Source: Bacteroidota bacterium (GTDB taxonomy: Bacteria; Bacteroidota; Ignavibacteria; UBA10030; UBA8401). Taken from it: 6,861 nt of DNA. Positions 1-6,710 of this stretch are shown here, piece after piece. Position 1 is the first letter of the stretch. Each line of letters starts with the position of its first letter. The stretch spans positions 1-6,861 of the forward strand of contig JALNZH010000209.1 of assembly GCA_023229405.1 (NCBI GenBank). Direction: 5' to 3'. Under the pieces are notes generated by a model. It made no database searches and was not told the origin of the DNA. It saw only the letters and a program-made list of their open reading frames with translations. The translations under genes were made by a program, and so were the position numbers.

Positions 1-1
1 T

Positions 2-1192
2 CTGCTGCGCGACGGTACCGGAGTGTGTCAGGGTGTCGCAGTAAAAAATGTGATCGGTGAAGAGTTGTTCAACAAATGCGGCGAGCTGACGCAGGAATCG
101 TCCTTCCGGATGTCTGGCACCGTGCGTGCGGAACAACGTGCGCCCGGAGGATATGAAATGGATGTGACGAACGTTGAGGTCATTTCCATCGCGAAAGAAT
201 ATCCCATTACACCGAAAGAACATGGCGTGGAATTTCTTGCGGACAGACGACATCTCTGGCTTCGTTCGTCGCGTCAGCATGCCATCTTGCGCGTGCGTCA
301 TGAAATTATCCGCAGTATCCGAGAATTTTTTGATGGAAGGGGATTTACATTGCTTGATGCGCCGATCTTTACTCCCGCCGCATGCGAAGGTACTTCAACG
401 CTATTCGAAACGGATTATTTCGATCTCGGTAAAGCGTATCTCACACAATCCGGACAGTTGTATGGGGAAGCAGGAGCGATGGCGCTGGGAAAAGTCTACG
501 TGTTCGGTCCGACCTTTCGTGCGGAAAAGTCCAAAACACGACGTCATTTGACGGAATTCTGGATGGTGGAACCGGAAGTGGCATTCAACGATCTGAATGA
601 TAATATGGATCTGGCCGAAGAATTTTTAGAACACATCGTAACCAGCGTACTGAAAAACCGTATGCCGGAATTACAAACGTTGGAACGGAACATTCAAAAA
701 CTGGAAGCAGTGAAGCGACCGCTGCCGAGAATTACATACGATCAGGCGGTAGACATTTTACATAAAAAGGGCATTGCATTTGAATGGGGAAATGATCTTG
801 GTGCCACGGATGAGACGGTGATCTCGGAAGAATTCGATCGGCCGGTAATGGTGCATCGGTATCCTTCGATTGTAAAGGCGTTCTATATGAAACGCGATCC
901 GGAGAATCCGAAACTTGCGTTGGCTGTCGACGTGCTTGCTTCAGAAGGATATGGAGAAATTATCGGAGGCAGTCAGCGTGAAGACGACTACGATGTGTTG
1001 TTGGCCCGTTTGAAAGAGCATAATCTTCCGCAGGAAGCGTTCGATTGGTATTTAGATCTTCGACGCTATGGTTCGGTTCCGCATGCAGGATTCGGACTTG
1101 GAATCGAACGAACAGTTTCGTGGATTTGCGGTCTGGAACATGTCAGGGAAACTATTCCATTTCCGCGAATGATATATCGCATTACTCCATAG
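2..1192 (+). CDS. asnS: Asparaginyl-tRNA synthetase, 5'-truncated by window edge
   Basis: Class IIb aminoacyl-tRNA synthetase that charges tRNA(Asn) with asparagine in the cytoplasm. The reading frame is open from base 2, so the true start lies upstream; the GTG at 23 is an internal valine, because the preceding codons (LLRDGTG) already read as the anticodon-binding OB-fold. About 396 residues are visible, and I estimate 35-45 are missing. The OB-fold ends near base 180. Class II motif 2 lies at about 506-577 (GPTFRAEKSKTRRH, then EFWMVEPE). An ATP-site segment EIIGGSQRE lies near 956-982, and motif 3 (GFGLGIER, then WICGLEHVRE) near 1088-1156, followed by IPFPR close to the C-terminus. GGSQRE together with the motif 2 context fits AsnRS better than archaeal-type AspRS, the nearest alternative. 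The stop is TAG at 1190-1192. No hairpin terminator follows, so transcription may continue into the next gene 53 bases on. Confidence 0.96.
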   Translation: MLRDGTGVCQGVAVKNVIGEELFNKCGELTQESSFRMSGTVRAEQRAPGGYEMDVTNVEVISIAKEYPITPKEHGVEFLADRRHLWLRSSRQHAILRVRHEIIRSIREFFDGRGFTLLDAPIFTPAACEGTSTLFETDYFDLGKAYLTQSGQLYGEAGAMALGKVYVFGPTFRAEKSKTRRHLTEFWMVEPEVAFNDLNDNMDLAEEFLEHIVTSVLKNRMPELQTLERNIQKLEAVKRPLPRITYDQAVDILHKKGIAFEWGNDLGATDETVISEEFDRPVMVHRYPSIVKAFYMKRDPENPKLALAVDVLASEGYGEIIGGSQREDDYDVLLARLKEHNLPQEAFDWYLDLRRYGSVPHAGFGLGIERTVSWICGLEHVRETIPFPRMIYRITP

Positions 1193-1245
1193 TTATCAAC
1201 AGGTGTGAAATATTCTAGTAGGTAGTACAGTAATATAGGATCGTT

Positions 1246-1749
1246 ATGACCGAAACTCCTCAACAATATATTTCAAGAATTCTTGGCAATCTACACGGCG
1301 AAAATCCTATGGTGGTTTTGAAATCCACGCCGCCGAAGATAAAAAAAATAATTGCAGGAGTGAAGAAGAAAATTCTCTACACTCCTTCTGCTCCTGGGAA
1401 ATGGTCAGTTGTCGAGATCGTTGCCCATCTGGCGGAAACGGAAATTGTGCTCGGATGGAGATACCGTTCAATTGTTGAAAAGAACGGCGTTACTCTGCAG
1501 CCATTCGAACAAGATGACTGGGCAAAAAATTCACATTATGCCGAATGCGATATTAACGAAATGCTTGATCTTTATACCGCTGTGAGAAAAGCGAACGTCA
1601 ATTTCCTCAACGGACTTTCACGTGCGCAATGGAAACGATACGGGATGCACCAGGAACGGGGGAAAGAAACGATCGCGCATCTTGTGAATTTGGAAGCGGG
1701 ACACGACATTAATCATTTTAAACAGATCCAAAACATTCTCGCAAAATAA
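1246..1749 (+). CDS. DinB-superfamily (DinB_2-like) putative metal-binding protein
   Basis: A 167-residue soluble protein with the pattern of the DinB/YfiT four-helix-bundle superfamily. Members usually bind a divalent metal through three histidines, and some are thiol transferases (for example bacillithiol-dependent); many have no known reaction. Visible here are H61 in VAHLAETE, after the family's typical GKWSVVEIVAHL segment (51-62), and H153/H157 in GHDINH near the C-terminus. Together these give the expected His...HxxxH triad. Length matches the family (150-180 residues). The ATG at 1246 is preceded by AGGA (1237-1240) with a 5-base spacer, which supports this start. There is no signal peptide or membrane segment, so it is cytoplasmic. 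It sits 53 bases after asnS and 105 bases before the ABC ATPase start. The context suggests no specific substrate, and I assign only the family. Confidence 0.85.
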   Translation: MTETPQQYISRILGNLHGENPMVVLKSTPPKIKKIIAGVKKKILYTPSAPGKWSVVEIVAHLAETEIVLGWRYRSIVEKNGVTLQPFEQDDWAKNSHYAECDINEMLDLYTAVRKANVNFLNGLSRAQWKRYGMHQERGKETIAHLVNLEAGHDINHFKQIQNILAK

Positions 1750-1754
1750 TTACA

Positions 1755-1857
1755 TTGATTGAGTGATGAGTTGCTGAGTAAAAATTCTCGAACGAATTGC
1801 CTCAACTTCTCTCCTACCCAATTATTCAAGTACTCTATTACTCAACTATTCTCAATG
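1755..1857. repeat. Degenerate self-complementary AT-rich intergenic tract
   Basis: The left part is rich in GAGT/TGAG words (1758-1781) and the right part in their complements ACTC/CTCA (1838-1856). Nested exact pairings are ATTGAG 1758-1763 with CTCAAT 1851-1856, AGTTG 1769-1773 with CAACT 1843-1847, and TGAGTAA 1775-1781 with TTACTCA 1838-1844 (the last two right-hand words overlap by two bases, so not all can pair at once). The right side also shows a loose 12-base periodicity over 1816-1851 (accCAATTATTC, aagtaCTCTATT, actCAACTATTC). The ORF stays open from a TTG at 1759, but the translated product is low-complexity and has no place in an ABC ATPase, so I read this as noncoding repeat. 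The right arm ends inside the ATPase start codon. Confidence 0.6.
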
Positions 1858-2994
1858 CTTAAAGCAGTTCAATTACGGAAACAGTTTTTCACCGTCCTTG
1901 CAGTCGATAACGTTTCGCTGGAAGTACGAAGGGGAGGAATTTTTGGGCTGATCGGACCGAACGGTGCAGGGAAAAGTACAACGATACGGATGCTGTTAAA
2001 TATCATAAAACCCGATTCCGGCCTGATTACGTATGAAGGCCAGCCGTTCAGCGATGGAATCCGGAATAGGATCGGCTATCTGCCAGAGGAACGGGGACTG
2101 TATAAGAAAAATGGACTGCTTGATACGATCGTGTATTTTGCTTCACTGCGCGGAGTTTCTTCTGCCGACGCAAAAAAGAAAGCGATAGCCTGGTTGGACC
2201 GGTTTAACCTGCTTACTTATGCAAAACGAAAAGTAGAAGAACTCTCCAAAGGAAATCAACAAAAAGCACAATTTATTACAACAATCCTTCACGATCCCGA
2301 TCTGATCATTCTCGATGAACCGTTTTCCGGACTCGATCCCGTGAATCAGATTGTCATGAAAGATATCTTTGCCGAATTGAAGCAACAGGGAAAAGCAATC
2401 GTTTTTTCCACCCATCAGATGGAAACCGCAGAAAAATTATGCGACGAGATCTGTCTTATCAACCGCGGCGCGATCGTTCTGGAAGGAACGGTAAAACAGG
2501 CGAAGCAACGGTTTGGAGCGAATGCGTTACACCTAGAGTTCGATGGTGATGGAAAATTTTTGTCATCGTTACCATTTGTCCGTACCGCTACCATCTATGA
2601 AAATTATGCTGAATTGACGCTCGCCGGGACTGTGTCGTCGAACGACATTCTTCAAGCGGTTATGCCGAAAGTTGATCTCAGAAAATTCGAATTCGTCGAA
2701 CCTTCGTTAAATTCCATTTTTCTTCAGGTGGTCGGAACATCGGTGGAAGAGGTGGAAAAAGAAAAAATTGAACACGCATCTGCAGGAACCATTCCTGCAA
2801 TCAAGAATCCCGAAGTGAAAAAACAAACAGTGTCGATTATCATAGGCCTGTTGGTGACGCTCATTGGTCTTATTTTATTGGCCGCTGGAAAAGACTCCGG
2901 AATGCTTGCCGGCATCGGCGGAGCGGTGTCGGTGTTATCGTTTTTTAGACTCCAAAAGGTAAAAGAGCGGCTGCGAAAGGAGAAGATGAATTGA
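1855..2994 (+). CDS. ABC-2 exporter ATPase (NatA/YhaQ-like) with C-terminal membrane hairpin
   Basis: Nucleotide-binding subunit of an ABC exporter, 379 residues from the ATG at 1855. All ATPase elements are present: Walker A GPNGAGKST (34-42), a Q-loop region YLPEERGLY (75-83) with Glu where many ABC proteins have Gln, signature LSKGNQQK (130-137), Walker B LIILDEP (150-156), D-loop SGLD (158-161) and H-loop STH (185-187). A C-terminal accessory region (about 220-300, DUF4162-like) follows. A charged linker (about 300-323) then leads to two hydrophobic segments (about 325-344 and 350-364) and a basic tail. NatA/YhaQ relatives usually run about 245-310 residues and lack the hydrophobic pair. 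The frame is open upstream to a TTG at 1759, but the start at 1855 gives the family's usual N-terminus; no clear Shine-Dalgarno sequence precedes it. The gene overlaps the permease by 4 bases. The substrate is unknown; Na+ is known for NatAB but not implied here. Confidence 0.93.
   Translation: MLKAVQLRKQFFTVLAVDNVSLEVRRGGIFGLIGPNGAGKSTTIRMLLNIIKPDSGLITYEGQPFSDGIRNRIGYLPEERGLYKKNGLLDTIVYFASLRGVSSADAKKKAIAWLDRFNLLTYAKRKVEELSKGNQQKAQFITTILHDPDLIILDEPFSGLDPVNQIVMKDIFAELKQQGKAIVFSTHQMETAEKLCDEICLINRGAIVLEGTVKQAKQRFGANALHLEFDGDGKFLSSLPFVRTATIYENYAELTLAGTVSSNDILQAVMPKVDLRKFEFVEPSLNSIFLQVVGTSVEEVEKEKIEHASAGTIPAIKNPEVKKQTVSIIIGLLVTLIGLILLAAGKDSGMLAGIGGAVSVLSFFRLQKVKERLRKEKMN
2977..2994 (+). promoter_or_regulatory. 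Ribosome binding site and TTGA stop/start overlap
   Basis: GGAG at 2979-2982 (within AAAGGAG) sits 8 bases before TTG at 2991-2993, the permease start. The TTGA at 2991-2994 contains both that TTG and the ATPase stop TGA (2992-2994). This arrangement implies translational coupling of ATPase and permease. The nearby ATG at 2986 is out of frame with the permease and hits a stop at once. Confidence 0.8.
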
Positions 2995-4238
2995 ACAAGA
3001 TCCTCACCGTCGCAACTTGGGAATTTATTGAAAAGGTGCGAACCAAAGCGTTCTTCATCGGATTGATCATGACGCCGATGATTTTGGCCATCTTTATTGT
3101 CATACCGAATTTATTGGCGGATAAAGAAGACGAAAAGACAAAAGTGTTCGGAGTAATTGATATGACCAATTCGTTAACTGGGCTCATCAATTCTCGCTTA
3201 CTGGAAAAATATACGATTGAAAAAGGGGTGCCAAATTACCAGTTGAAAGAAATTAAGGACGAAAATAAAGATACGGAACACCTTAAAATCCTTGCGACCA
3301 CTCAACTAGCATCAGGAGATATTGAGGGATATTTTATCTTGCCTGCCAACGTCTTGGAACAGGGCAAAATAGAATATCGTGCAGAAAATGTCGGTAACGC
3401 CAGAGATCAAAATAGATTTTCGAATATTCTGGAAGAGATTATCATCGAACGGCGACTGCAGGCGAACGGGTACGACGCGGCGAGCGTCAAAAAATTAATG
3501 ACCGATGTCGATATCAAAACATTTAAGGTATCGAAACATGGTGACGAAAAAGAGTCCGGTTTTATGGAAACATTTTTTACCGGGTACATCTTTATCATGA
3601 TGTTGATGTTTCTGGTGTTATCGTCCGGCCAGATGCTCATTCGAAGTATTATCGAAGAAAAAGCGAATCGCATCGTGGAAGTGTTGATCTCTTCGTGTTC
3701 CGCGCAAGAACTGATGTCTGGTAAAATTATCGGACTTTCCATGCTCGGATTAACCACTGTTGCATTTTGGGTGCTGATTCTCGTCGGAGTGAATTTCACC
3801 ACACCAGTGCCGTTTGTTACGGTGGATAATCTCATGTTGTTGATACTCTATTTTATTCTTGGATATTTTATGTATGTCGGTATCTTTATTATTGCCGGCT
3901 CTACGGTTTCCACAGAACAGGAAGCACAGCAAATGACAGGGTATATCACTATTATTCTGGTGTTACCGATCGCGTTTGCCGTACCTGTGATGTTCAATCC
4001 AGATTCGTTGCTTGTCAAGATAATGTCGCAAATTCCATTATTAACTCCCACAATGATGGCGCTACGGTTATCAATTCAAACACCGGCATGGTGGGAAATT
4101 GTTTTGTCGTTGGTACTGTTACCGTTGACAATTTACAGTTTGATGTGGGTTGCCGGTAAAGTATTCAGGATCGGGATTTTGGTCACCGGGAAGAAACCGA
4201 GTATAAAGGAAATTTACCGTTGGTTAAAGGAGGAATAA
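2991..4238 (+). CDS. ABC-2 type exporter permease (NatB/YhaP-like)
   Basis: Inner-membrane subunit paired with the preceding ATPase, 415 residues from a TTG start. Topology follows the ABC2_membrane_3 pattern: one N-terminal membrane span (about 21-41), a large extracytoplasmic domain (about 43-192), then five spans (about 195-214, 247-267, 282-304, 318-336, 369-389) and a short basic cytoplasmic tail. The cytoplasmic segment EEKANRIVEVLISS (222-235), followed by SAQELMSGKIIG, is the hallmark ABC-2 coupling region that contacts the ATPase. Length is typical for NatB/YhaP proteins (about 390-420). Overlap with the ATPase gene and a good ribosome binding site support the TTG start and co-expression. 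Substrates of this class include Na+, drugs and peptides; nothing in the sequence selects among them. The last codons happen to form AAAGGAGG (4226-4233). Confidence 0.93.
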   Translation: MNKILTVATWEFIEKVRTKAFFIGLIMTPMILAIFIVIPNLLADKEDEKTKVFGVIDMTNSLTGLINSRLLEKYTIEKGVPNYQLKEIKDENKDTEHLKILATTQLASGDIEGYFILPANVLEQGKIEYRAENVGNARDQNRFSNILEEIIIERRLQANGYDAASVKKLMTDVDIKTFKVSKHGDEKESGFMETFFTGYIFIMMLMFLVLSSGQMLIRSIIEEKANRIVEVLISSCSAQELMSGKIIGLSMLGLTTVAFWVLILVGVNFTTPVPFVTVDNLMLLILYFILGYFMYVGIFIIAGSTVSTEQEAQQMTGYITIILVLPIAFAVPVMFNPDSLLVKIMSQIPLLTPTMMALRLSIQTPAWWEIVLSLVLLPLTIYSLMWVAGKVFRIGILVTGKKPSIKEIYRWLKEE

Positions 4239-4303
4239 TTGTTTACCTCTGAGAGTAGATAAATTAAATACATATTGTAAACAAGTAGCAAGGACTTTTG
4301 GTA

Positions 4304-4804
4304 ATGAAACTTCAATCATTGATGGTAGTTTGTCTTTTTATTGTAGCAACAATACATACTGTGCAAGCACAAGTGGCAGTATCAAATGTTAAAGGTGATG
4401 CGTTCGGGAAAAGTGTGTATGGACTTGGATTTTCCGGCGGACCGGCATCCGGTGTGGGTATAAGTTACCGGTACCATACAGAAGGAAAGAGTTCGCTGCA
4501 GGCTGTCTTCGGAATCTTTAAGCCTAAAAACACCGATACATTCTATTCATTCGGTGCGGAATATCAGCTGGATTTAACAAGAAGCAATTCGGCGAGATTT
4601 TTTTTCGGTGTAGCATCTAGTTATTATTATAACGGAGCAGGGGGAAATAACTATTCGGCTCCGTTTCGGTTTGGAGCCGGTCTAGGCGGTGAATTCCTTT
4701 TGCAAGATGCAGTTCATTTTACGTTCCAAGGTTTGTTTACCTATTTTTCAGACGGAACAATTCTGCCTCTACCGCAATTAGCCATCCATTATTATTTTTA
4801 TTAG
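4304..4804 (+). CDS. Small secreted protein, probable outer-membrane beta-barrel
   Basis: A 166-residue protein whose family I do not recognise. A classical Sec signal peptide is visible: MK at the start, a hydrophobic core (about 5-18) and a likely cleavage after VQA (A22). No lipobox cysteine lies at the cleavage point; the only cysteine, C10, is inside the hydrophobic core. The mature part is rich in Gly, Tyr, Phe and Ser, with alternating stretches such as VGISYRYH (51-58), ARFFFGVASSYYY (97-109) and FRFGAGLGGEF (121-131). It ends in aromatics (IHYYFY), as outer-membrane barrel proteins often do. About 144 mature residues would suit a small 6-8-stranded barrel; this is inference. ATG at 4304 is preferred because AAGGA (4290-4294) is 9 bases upstream; the in-frame TTG at 4298 is too close. 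It lies 65 bases after the permease on the same strand and may belong to that operon. Confidence 0.75.
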   Translation: MKLQSLMVVCLFIVATIHTVQAQVAVSNVKGDAFGKSVYGLGFSGGPASGVGISYRYHTEGKSSLQAVFGIFKPKNTDTFYSFGAEYQLDLTRSNSARFFFGVASSYYYNGAGGNNYSAPFRFGAGLGGEFLLQDAVHFTFQGLFTYFSDGTILPLPQLAIHYYFY

Positions 4805-4811
4805 AAGCCAT

Positions 4812-4843
4812 CTCAAAAATGACCTTTTTATTGTCATTCTGAG
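4812..4843 (+). terminator. Possible stem-loop after the barrel-like gene
   Basis: AATGAC (4818-4823) pairs exactly with GTCATT (4833-4838) around a 9-base loop, and flanking CTCA/TGAG (4812-4815, 4840-4843) can extend the stem with a bulge. It begins 8 bases after the stop codon at 4804. No T-run follows the right arm; T's are in the loop instead. It may therefore be part of the adjoining repeat rather than a true intrinsic terminator. Confidence 0.35.
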
Positions 4844-4949
4844 ACTTGCGTTTTTTGCAAGTCAAAGAATCTGTCTGAATTCGGGCTATTCGAACAAGAT
4901 TCTTCACTACATCCAACATTACGTTTAAGGGGATTTCGTTTAGAATGAC
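4833..4949. repeat. Composite palindromic intergenic repeat (GTCATTCT...AGAATGAC)
   Basis: About 117 bases bounded by perfect 8-base inverted ends: GTCATTCT (4833-4840) and AGAATGAC (4942-4949). Inside are two further hairpins. GACTTGC (4843-4849) pairs exactly with GCAAGTC (4857-4863) around a GTTTTTT loop. AAGAATCT (4865-4872) pairs exactly with AGATTCTT (4897-4904), extended by imperfect pairing of GTCTGAAT with ATTCGAAC. The wording resembles dispersed elements I recall from Bacteroidota/Chlorobi-type genomes (TCATTCTGAG...GAAGAATCT), but only one copy is in this window, so repetitiveness cannot be shown here. No ORF or transposase is associated. It is best described as a REP/MITE-like structured element. 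Confidence 0.7.
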
Positions 4950-5097
4950 GGTGGCTGTGTGTTAAAATTGCTTCAAACAGCAATAAAAAAATATCTAAAA
5001 AATAATTTTACTCCGGACCATTTTCTGTACTTGTTTTTGTGACATAACTTCCTGTCGTGGTATTTGCACAGCGTGTTTATACGGGAGTTGAAAATTC
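4950..5097 (+). promoter_or_regulatory. AT-rich leader and ribosome binding site of the glycosyltransferase gene
   Basis: Together with the repeat, this completes a gene-free stretch of about 290 bases. It contains an A-rich segment (about 4981-5010) suitable for a promoter, but no convincing sigma-70 pair or Bacteroidetes-type TAnnTTTG box. GGGAG at 5083-5087 lies 10 bases before the GTG at 5098 and is the likely ribosome binding site that fixes that start. No RNA gene or riboswitch is recognisable. Confidence 0.45.
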
Positions 5098-6633
5098 GTG
5101 TTCCTCTCATTTGCTAAAAAGAATCTCCACATACTTGCAGTTGCATCTGTCATACTCTTCATCCACTGGTACAACAATTTCTTTACTACGTACGGATTTT
5201 TCAGGGATGAGCTCTATTATATAGCCTGCAGCGAACATCTTTCATTCGGATATGTCGATCAGCCTCCCTTGTGTGCGTTTATCTTGCGGAGTATTCGATC
5301 CATCTTTGGCGATTCAATTTTTGCTGTTCGCCTTCTCCCATCATTAGCACATGCCGGTACGGTAATAATTGCAGGTAGTATCTCTCGACAATTAGGAGGA
5401 AACCGTTTTGCCCAATTGTTGGCTTCGATACTGATGGCGGTCGCTCCTGGCATTGTGGGTATTACGGGAATATATTCGATGAATGCAATCGAAATACTGC
5501 TATGGGCATTGACATTTTTTATGATTCTCTGGTTGATCGAAACAAATGAACCAAGGTATTGGATTGTGATCGGTTTTCTTCTTGGGATCGGTTTAATGAA
5601 CAAAATCAGCATGGGATGGATGGCAGTAGGACTGGCAGCGGGAGTATGTACGACACCGATGCGTCATTGGTTGAAAACCCCATGGCCCTGGTACGCTGCC
5701 GGTCTTGCAGTGATTTTGTTTCTTCCGTATATCATCTGGAATATCCAAAATGATTTTGCCCATTTTGAATTTGCAAAAAATGCTGCACGAGTAAAATATG
5801 CTTCGCAAAATCCCGTGACATTTGTGACGGGAGTATTCACGCTGTATAATCCTTTAGCAGTACCAGTATGGGGTGCTGGATTTTTTGTAATATTCCGTCA
5901 TCCAAAGAGGGAAGTTCGAAGTATAGGCATTATTATCATTACTGTGCTTGCGATTCTTCTTATGAATGGTAATTCAAAAGCTGAATACTTTAATCCTGCA
6001 ATGGTCGTATTGTTTGCGGCGGGATCTGTTCAGATAGAGCGATGGATATCAGCACAGTTTCGATGGATTGGGGTCATGTATACTGTTGTTCTGGCAAGTA
6101 CGGGATTAATGATTATGCCGATGGCCATCGATCTTCTTCCGCCGGATCGTTTGCAGGAGTATATGCATTCACTTGGAATACCGATACAGAATACGGAAGG
6201 CCATTCAATGGGGATGCTGCCTCAGCATTTTGCCGATCGGTTTGGATGGGAGAGTTTAACCAGTGATATTGCGGAAGTATACCGGAATATTGACGACAAG
6301 GAAAAGCCATTGACGACAATTTATGTACAGAATTATGGGGAGGCATCGGCAATCGATTTTTATGGAGTTCAGTACGAACTTCCGAAAGTAATGTGCGGAC
6401 ATAACAGCTATTGGCTCTGGGGATTGGAGCGGTTGAATGATTCATTGGAAGTGCTGATTGCTGTCGGCGGTTCGATGATTGATTACAGTGATACATTTTC
6501 CGAAGTCGTACAGATGAAAACCCATTCTTCAGAATATGCGATGCCGTATGAAAATAACCTTCCGATCTTTCTCTGCAGGAAACCTCGGCTGCGGATTCGT
6601 ACTGTGTGGAATTCGACGAAGAAGTATATTTGA
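5098..6633 (+). CDS. GT39/ArnT-like membrane glycosyltransferase (PMT_2 family)
   Basis: A 511-residue integral inner-membrane enzyme of the GT-C fold. Families of this type transfer a sugar from a polyprenyl-phosphate donor to protein, lipid A or another envelope acceptor on the periplasmic side. Diagnostic motifs lie in the first periplasmic loop: RDELYY (36-41), with the acidic pair expected at the catalytic site, and GYVDQPPL (51-58). Roughly ten or eleven hydrophobic segments run from about 11 to 342. A soluble C-terminal domain (about 345-511) follows, with NYGEASAIDFYG (412-423) and GHNSYWLWG (434-442), a signature I associate with one branch of these transferases. Start is GTG at 5098 with GGGAG upstream; it puts a basic N-terminus before the first span. 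Donor and acceptor cannot be read from the sequence. Upstream it is separated from the ABC genes by the structured repeat, and downstream it ends at a strong terminator, so it is probably a single-gene unit. Confidence 0.88.
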   Translation: MFLSFAKKNLHILAVASVILFIHWYNNFFTTYGFFRDELYYIACSEHLSFGYVDQPPLCAFILRSIRSIFGDSIFAVRLLPSLAHAGTVIIAGSISRQLGGNRFAQLLASILMAVAPGIVGITGIYSMNAIEILLWALTFFMILWLIETNEPRYWIVIGFLLGIGLMNKISMGWMAVGLAAGVCTTPMRHWLKTPWPWYAAGLAVILFLPYIIWNIQNDFAHFEFAKNAARVKYASQNPVTFVTGVFTLYNPLAVPVWGAGFFVIFRHPKREVRSIGIIIITVLAILLMNGNSKAEYFNPAMVVLFAAGSVQIERWISAQFRWIGVMYTVVLASTGLMIMPMAIDLLPPDRLQEYMHSLGIPIQNTEGHSMGMLPQHFADRFGWESLTSDIAEVYRNIDDKEKPLTTIYVQNYGEASAIDFYGVQYELPKVMCGHNSYWLWGLERLNDSLEVLIAVGGSMIDYSDTFSEVVQMKTHSSEYAMPYENNLPIFLCRKPRLRIRTVWNSTKKYI

Positions 6634-6656
6634 CAGGACGAAAATTCAAAAATGAA

Positions 6657-6689
6657 AAAGCCCGATTCGGTATGACCGGATCGGGCTTT
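6657..6689. terminator. Bidirectional intrinsic terminator between convergent genes
   Basis: A 14-pair stem (6657-6670 with 6676-6689) closes on a 5-base loop TATGA, with only one G-U pair (T6667-G6679). The GC-rich core AAAGCCCGAT is flanked by A's on the left and T's on the right, so transcripts from either strand end in a U tract. It lies 23 bases after the glycosyltransferase stop and 21 bases beyond the minus-strand gene's stop. Confidence 0.92.
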
Positions 6690-6710
6690 ACTGTTATGAT
6701 GCGAGTCCAT

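Noticed and set aside
1759..1854. N-terminal extension of the ABC ATPase from a TTG start at 1759.
   Set aside because: It would add 32 low-complexity residues derived from the inverted tract; the family N-terminus begins at the ATG at 1855.
3407..3835. Minus-strand open frame of 142 codons inside the permease gene.
   Set aside because: Complement of a well-supported membrane protein gene, with no family signature or ribosome binding site of note.
4226..4262. Perfect AAAGGAGG followed 5 bases later by TTG and a 7-codon frame ending at TAA (4260-4262).
   Set aside because: The Shine-Dalgarno-like string is fully explained by the permease's final Lys-Glu-Glu codons, and a 7-residue peptide has no supporting evidence.
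4242..4270. Possible sigma-70 promoter TTTACC - 17 bases - TAAATA before the barrel-like gene.
   Set aside because: Only a partial match to consensus in AT-rich DNA, and sigma factors of Bacteroidota-type organisms often use different boxes; not strong enough to annotate.
4833..4949. CRISPR repeat or complete insertion sequence.
   Set aside because: There is one palindromic unit without regularly spaced copies or spacers, and no transposase or visible target duplication.
6113..6649. Long open frame of 178 codons on the minus strand inside the glycosyltransferase gene.
   Set aside because: Opposite a gene with clear family motifs; its translation has no recognisable domain and looks like the shadow of the real frame.
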